Of a DNA stretch of 64,000 nt, positions 59,770 through 64,000 are shown in pieces. Under the pieces are notes generated by a model. It saw only the letters and a program-made list of their open reading frames with translations. It searched no databases and had not been told where the DNA came from. Origin of the DNA: Pseudescherichia vulneris NBRC 102420 (GTDB lineage: Bacteria; Pseudomonadota; Gammaproteobacteria; Enterobacterales; Enterobacteriaceae); contig NZ_BBMZ01000002.1 in the NCBI RefSeq assembly GCF_000759795.1, forward strand, positions 1 to 64,000, written 5' to 3'. The position numbers and the translations under genes are program-made. Each line of letters starts with the position of its first letter. Within the stretch, counting starts at the first letter, position 1.

Positions 59770-61992
59770 TTATAAGCGTCTGGCAGCGGCAATCACCGCC
59801 TGCCCAAAGGCAAGTGCGCCGTCCCCCGCAGGCAGTCTGCGGGGAAACAGCAGCGTAAAATCAGAAAGGTAAAACGCGAGGCGCGCGCGCAGGAGCCGGT
59901 TATGGATCACCCCGCCGCTAAAGCAGAGCGTGCGGATCTCACGCGCGTCGGCGTGCTGGCGCATCAGATCGGCCAGTCCGTGGGCGAGAGCGTCATGAAA
60001 AGCCCATGCCCGCTCGTGCGGTTCCGCCTGCCAGCCCAGCAGCAGTTGCCAGAAGCGCGCCAGATCGAGCCTGCCCTCGTGCAGCGGCAGGATGAGCGGA
60101 TGCGCCACGCCTGCGCAGCGTTCGGCCAGCGCCTCCAGCCGACAGGCCGCCTCCCCCTCGTAGCTCAGGGTCGTCGGGGCGCACCCCAGCGCACAGGCCA
60201 CGGCGTCAAACAGACGCCCGCAGGAGGAGGCCAGCGGCGTATTAATCCCCCGCTCGATTGCCCGCGCCAGCGGCGGCCAGTTCTGCGCCTGCACCGGCTG
60301 GGTTTTAGGGTAGCGCTGCCACTCCGGGACAAACGCCAGGCAGTGAGCCAGTAGGTTCCGCCAGGGCTGCTGCGCGGCCAGATCGCCACCTGGGAGCGCC
60401 ACGGCGGGCAGACCGCCCAGATGTTCGCACTCGCGGTAGTTCACCCGCAGACACTCCCCTCCCCACAGCGCGCCATCGGCGCCCATGCCGATCCCGTCCA
60501 GCGTCAGGGCGATAACGTCCCCGCCCGACAACGGCCAGCCGTGCTCGGCCAGGCAGGCCGCCGCATGAGCATGGTGATGCAGCACCGGCATCACCGGCAG
60601 TCCGCTCTCGGCCGCCCACTGGCTGGATCGGTAGCCCGGATGGGCATCGCAGACAATCTGGCGAGGAGAGAAGTTATAGATGGACTGCATCAGATCCAGC
60701 GCCTGTCGCCACTGCGCCTCGACGCCCTCGTCACCGAGATCGCCGAAGTGTTGGCTCATCACCGCCTGCCCGCCGCGCACCAGGCAGAAGGTATTTTTCA
60801 TGTCCGCACCCATGCAGAGCAGCGGCGGCACATCGGTAAAGCCCGGCGGCAGCGGCAGCGCGTCCGGCACAAAACCACGCGAGCGCCGGAGCACCTCTCC
60901 GTCGGCCCGCATAACCGAGTCGTCCATCCGCTGGACGATATCGCGGTTATGCAGCAGGAAACCGTCGGCGATGGCGGCGAGATCCCGCTGCGCCTCGTGG
61001 TTAGTTAACGCGGGCGGTTTACCGCTGAGGTTGCCGGAGGTCATTACCAGCGGACGCTTAAGGCTCTGCATCAGCAGGTGCTGGAGAGGATTGGCGGGCA
61101 GCATCACGCCCACCTCGTTGAGTCCCGGCGCGATAGCCGCGTCCAACTCGGGCAGGAGGGTTTTATCCACCAGCACCACCGGCGCGGCCGGGGTCTCCAG
61201 CGCCGCGCGGGCCGCCTCAGGCAGGTTCTGCGCATTGGCGATCATCACCGCCAGCGGCTTGGCTGGACGCCGCTTGCGCAGACGCAGACGCGCCACCGCC
61301 TGCGGGTTAAGCGCGTCGCAGGCGAGATGAAAGCCGCCGAGGCCCTTCACCGCCACGATGCCGCCTGCATCCAGCACGGCCAGCGCCGCTGTCAACGCTG
61401 CCTCTTCCGCCAGCGTCTCACCCGCCGCGTGCCACGCTAGCTGCGGGCCGCACTCAGGACAGGCCACCGGCTGGGCGTGAAAGCGGCGATCCGCCGGGTT
61501 GCGATACTCCGCCTCGCAGGCCGGACAGAGCGGAAATGCCGCCATGGCGGTCTGCGGGCGGTCATAGGGCATAGCGCGGATAATGGTCACCCGCGGCCCA
61601 CAGTGGGTGCAGTTGACGAAGGGGTAGCGATAGCGGCGATCAGTGGGATCGTTCATCTCTGCCAGGCAGGCCGGACAGGTTGCCGCATCCGGCACGATCT
61701 GGGTATCCATGCCGCCCCCCGCGCTGGGCAGAATGGTGAACGCCACAGGACGCTGCGGCCAGTGAAACGGCACAGCCTCGATCTGGTCGATGCGCGCCAG
61801 CGGCGGGCAGGCCTGCCGCATCTGCGCCATAAACCCGGCCTCCTCTCCCCAGAGCCGCACCACCACGCCCTGCCCGTCATTGCAGACGTCGCCGGTACGC
61901 TGGCGCCGCTGCGCCAGCTGCCAGACAAAGGGGCGGAAGCCCACCCCCTGAACTTTGCCCCGCACGCGGATAAGGACGCCGCTATCACTCAT
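59770..61992 (-). CDS. hypF: Carbamoyltransferase HypF
   Basis: A 740-residue enzyme that converts carbamoyl phosphate to the thiocarbamate on HypE, the source of the CN ligands of [NiFe] hydrogenases. N-terminal acylphosphatase domain ([18 protein letters not shown]), two C-X2-C...C-X2-C zinc motifs (CPAC..CTHC, CPAC..CPEC), a YrdC-like domain (about 195-385) and a Kae1-like domain with the [13 protein letters not shown] motif. Starts three bases after the upstream formate dehydrogenase gene. Confidence 0.97.
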   Translation of the reverse strand: MSDSGVLIRVRGKVQGVGFRPFVWQLAQRRQRTGDVCNDGQGVVVRLWGEEAGFMAQMRQACPPLARIDQIEAVPFHWPQRPVAFTILPSAGGGMDTQIVPDAATCPACLAEMNDPTDRRYRYPFVNCTHCGPRVTIIRAMPYDRPQTAMAAFPLCPACEAEYRNPADRRFHAQPVACPECGPQLAWHAAGETLAEEAALTAALAVLDAGGIVAVKGLGGFHLACDALNPQAVARLRLRKRRPAKPLAVMIANAQNLPEAARAALETPAAPVVLVDKTLLPELDAAIAPGLNEVGVMLPANPLQHLLMQSLKRPLVMTSGNLSGKPPALTNHEAQRDLAAIADGFLLHNRDIVQRMDDSVMRADGEVLRRSRGFVPDALPLPPGFTDVPPLLCMGADMKNTFCLVRGGQAVMSQHFGDLGDEGVEAQWRQALDLMQSIYNFSPRQIVCDAHPGYRSSQWAAESGLPVMPVLHHHAHAAACLAEHGWPLSGGDVIALTLDGIGMGADGALWGGECLRVNYRECEHLGGLPAVALPGGDLAAQQPWRNLLAHCLAFVPEWQRYPKTQPVQAQNWPPLARAIERGINTPLASSCGRLFDAVACALGCAPTTLSYEGEAACRLEALAERCAGVAHPLILPLHEGRLDLARFWQLLLGWQAEPHERAWAFHDALAHGLADLMRQHADAREIRTLCFSGGVIHNRLLRARLAFYLSDFTLLFPRRLPAGDGALAFGQAVIAAARRL

Positions 61993-61995
61993 GCC

Positions 61996-64000
61996 CTATA
62001 CCGCCGCGTCGCGCAGGCGGGTTTTCATCGCCTGATAGGTGGTCTGGGTATAGTTTTCCGCCCAGGGCTGATCTGCAATGGTGCTGACCTTCACTGCGCA
62101 GTACTTGGTCTCCGGCGTTTTGGAGATCGGATCAAGGTTGTCCTGGGTCAGCTCGTTGCAGGCCCCAATCCACCACTGGTAGGTCATGTAGACGCTGCCG
62201 CGATTAATGCGCTCGTTCACGTCGGCACGGCTGATTACCTTCCCGCGCCGGGACTCCACCCACACCAGCTGCCGGTCATGAATACCGAGCGCCTGGGCAT
62301 CGTCCGGGCTGATCTGCACAAAGCCTGGCTCGTCGGCGAGAGTTTGCAGCGCCGCGCAGTTGCCGGTCATCGAGCGGCAGGAGTAGTGCCCCACCTCGCG
62401 CACCGTGCAAAGCACTAGCGGGAAGTCGGCGTCCGGCACTTCGGCTGGGGCACGCCATTGCGCCGCAAACAGGTGCCCTTTGCCGTCCGGGGTATCGAAC
62501 TTGTTACCCTGGTAAAGATAGGGCGTTCCCGGATGATCCAGCGTCGGACAGGGCCACTGTACGTGTCCCATATCGCCCATCTTCTCGTAGGTGACGCCGT
62601 AGAAGAGCGGGCACAGCTCGCGCAGCTCGTCCCAGATCTGCTGGTTGCTGTCGTAGTGCATCGGGTAGCCCATCTCGGTGGCGATCAGGCTGATGATCTC
62701 CCAGTCGCGCTTGACGTTGTACTGCGCGTCCACCGCCTTCTCGAACCGCTGGAAGCCGCGATCGGCACAGGTAAAGACGCCGCCGTGTTCGCCCCATGAG
62801 GTCGCGGGCAGCAGGACATCCGCCTGCTCGGCGGTTTTGGTCATAAAGATATCCTGCACTACCACGAAGTCGAGCGCCTCAAAGCCCTTGCGCACCAGGC
62901 CCAGGTCGGCTTCGGTCTGGAGCGGATCCTCACCCATGATGTAGTAGGCTTTGACCTTGCCCTCCAGCGCCAGATGCGGCACTTCGGTAATGCGTACCCC
63001 GACCTGGTCGTCCATATCCGCAGCGTTAATTCCCCAGGCCCTGGCGAATTTCTCCCGCACCGCCGGATCCACCACGTCCTGGTAGCCAGGGAACTGGTTG
63101 GGGATCACCCCCATATCGCACGCCCCCTGGACGTTATTCTGTCCGCGCACCGGCCCGACGCCGACGTGCTCCCGGCCAAGGTTGCCGGTGAGCAGCGCCA
63201 GGCTTGCCAGACCTTTCACCACGTCCACCGCCTGGCCGAACTGGGTAACGCCCATGCCCCACATGATGGTGGCCGACGGTGCTGCGGCGTAGGTACGCAT
63301 CGCCTGGCGGATCTGCTGGGCGCTGACCCCGGTCAGGTGCTCAACCGCTTCGGGCGCATAGTCTTTGACCACCTCGCGGTAGGCGTCGAGGCCGCTGGTA
63401 AAGCTGGCTACATACTCTCTGTCGTACAGCTCCTCCTCCAGCAGCACGTAGCCAAAGGCGTTGACCAGCGCCATATTGCAGCCGTTGTTGATTTGCAGAT
63501 GCTGATCGGCAATGCGCGCGGTCTCGATCCGTCGCGGATCGCAGACGATGATTTTCGCCCCGTTCTGTTTAGCTTTGATCACCCGGCGGGCAACGATGGG
63601 GTGCGAGTCGGCGCAGTTGTAGCCGAACACCAGCAGGCAGCGGGAGTGTTCAATATCGCCGATGGAGTTGCTCATCGCTCCGTTACCCAGCGCCTCCTGC
63701 AAACCCGCTACCGACGGGCCGTGGCAGACCCTGGCGCAGCAGTCGACGTTGTTAGTGTGCAGCACGCCACGGGCAAACTTCTGCATCACGTAGTTGGTTT
63801 CGTTGCCGGTCCCGCGCGAGGAGCCGGTGGTCATGATCGCCCGGCCGCCATACTGGGCTTTGATCTCCCCCAGCCGTTTTGCCGTGTAGCGAATGGCTTC
63901 ATCCCAGCTTACGGGCGTTAGCTTGCCGCCTTTCTGGTAGCGGATCATCGGCTGGGTCAGGCGCGGCGTCAGGAGTTTCGTATCGTTAAGGAAATCCCAG
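61996..64000 (-). CDS. Formate dehydrogenase-H-like molybdoenzyme with active-site cysteine (5' end outside window)
   Basis: The C-terminal 668 codons of a molybdopterin formate dehydrogenase closely similar to E. coli FdhF (TGSSRGTGNETNYVMQKFAR, GMGVTQF, GNLG, TVREVGHYSCRSMTGNC). At the position of FdhF selenocysteine-140 the motif reads ARVCHGPSV, and the codon at 63724-63726 is TGC on the coding strand, so this is the cysteine form, independent of selenium. The N-terminal 4Fe-4S motif lies beyond the window. Followed three bases later by hypF; in E. coli the neighbour of hypF is hydN. Likely partner is a formate hydrogenlyase-type hydrogenase, or a separate formate oxidation. Confidence 0.93.
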   Translation of the reverse strand, partial: WDFLNDTKLLTPRLTQPMIRYQKGGKLTPVSWDEAIRYTAKRLGEIKAQYGGRAIMTTGSSRGTGNETNYVMQKFARGVLHTNNVDCCARVCHGPSVAGLQEALGNGAMSNSIGDIEHSRCLLVFGYNCADSHPIVARRVIKAKQNGAKIIVCDPRRIETARIADQHLQINNGCNMALVNAFGYVLLEEELYDREYVASFTSGLDAYREVVKDYAPEAVEHLTGVSAQQIRQAMRTYAAAPSATIMWGMGVTQFGQAVDVVKGLASLALLTGNLGREHVGVGPVRGQNNVQGACDMGVIPNQFPGYQDVVDPAVREKFARAWGINAADMDDQVGVRITEVPHLALEGKVKAYYIMGEDPLQTEADLGLVRKGFEALDFVVVQDIFMTKTAEQADVLLPATSWGEHGGVFTCADRGFQRFEKAVDAQYNVKRDWEIISLIATEMGYPMHYDSNQQIWDELRELCPLFYGVTYEKMGDMGHVQWPCPTLDHPGTPYLYQGNKFDTPDGKGHLFAAQWRAPAEVPDADFPLVLCTVREVGHYSCRSMTGNCAALQTLADEPGFVQISPDDAQALGIHDRQLVWVESRRGKVISRADVNERINRGSVYMTYQWWIGACNELTQDNLDPISKTPETKYCAVKVSTIADQPWAENYTQTTYQAMKTRLRDAAV

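Noticed and set aside
63724-63726. Possible selenocysteine codon in the formate dehydrogenase
   Set aside because: The codon on the coding strand is TGC, not TGA, and I see no SECIS-like need.

Overview
The window is chromosomal DNA from a member of the Enterobacteriaceae, most like Enterobacter and its close relatives. From about 25 kb to the end the gene order is nearly that of Escherichia coli from alaE to hypF: alaE, ygaC, ygaM, nrdHIEF, proVWX, ygaY, mprA-emrAB, luxS, micA, gshA, yqaAB, the Ser/Arg tRNA cluster, csrA, alaS, recX, recA, pncC, mltB, norR, norVW, hypF. Several loci depart from it: a MocR regulator with an AhpD-like gene before nrdH, a second 2-isopropylmalate synthase with an AraC regulator between emrB and luxS, no sorbitol operon between mltB and norR, a nickel/cobalt permease between norW and hypF, and a cysteine-type formate dehydrogenase directly upstream of hypF.

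Layout: 1-2511 is the 5' part of a giant BapA-like type I-secreted adhesin (minus strand). 3087-3449 is tmRNA (ssrA). About 3.5-18.4 kb is a decayed, AT-rich accessory island of the CP4-57/P4 type inserted behind ssrA. It holds two broken copies of the same integrase family (3652-4278 and 15570-16629), an intact AlpA regulator, a heavily frameshifted gene of unknown function, broken yfjP and yfjQ relatives, a Ner-like fragment, and a two-gene candidate membrane toxin/immunity unit. 18.4-24.9 kb is variable DNA with two LysR regulators, a short-chain dehydrogenase, a hydrolase remnant, a winged-helix regulator, Dcm methylase without vsr, and two small proteins.

The most notable element lies inside that wreckage. 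It is a compact, undamaged five-gene operon (13624 down to 6751, minus strand): calcineurin-like metallophosphoesterase, all-helical GASH-type protein, double-GTPase 2 with a cysteine cluster, double-GTPase 1, and a large GAP1-N1 protein. Genes overlap by 1-4 bases or are separated by one base, and no lesion is visible in any of them, while almost every neighbouring island gene is broken. From family knowledge this is a GTPase-centred predicted conflict (anti-phage or self-versus-non-self) system. I infer that GTPase signalling gates the phosphoesterase. Its activity, trigger and effector mechanism cannot be read from the sequence.

The rest is mostly core physiology: aerobic class Ib ribonucleotide reduction under NrdR, osmoprotectant uptake (ProU), multidrug efflux (EmrAB), AI-2 and glutathione synthesis, SOS repair, nitric oxide detoxification under NorR and sigma54, and hydrogenase/formate metabolism with its own nickel uptake.
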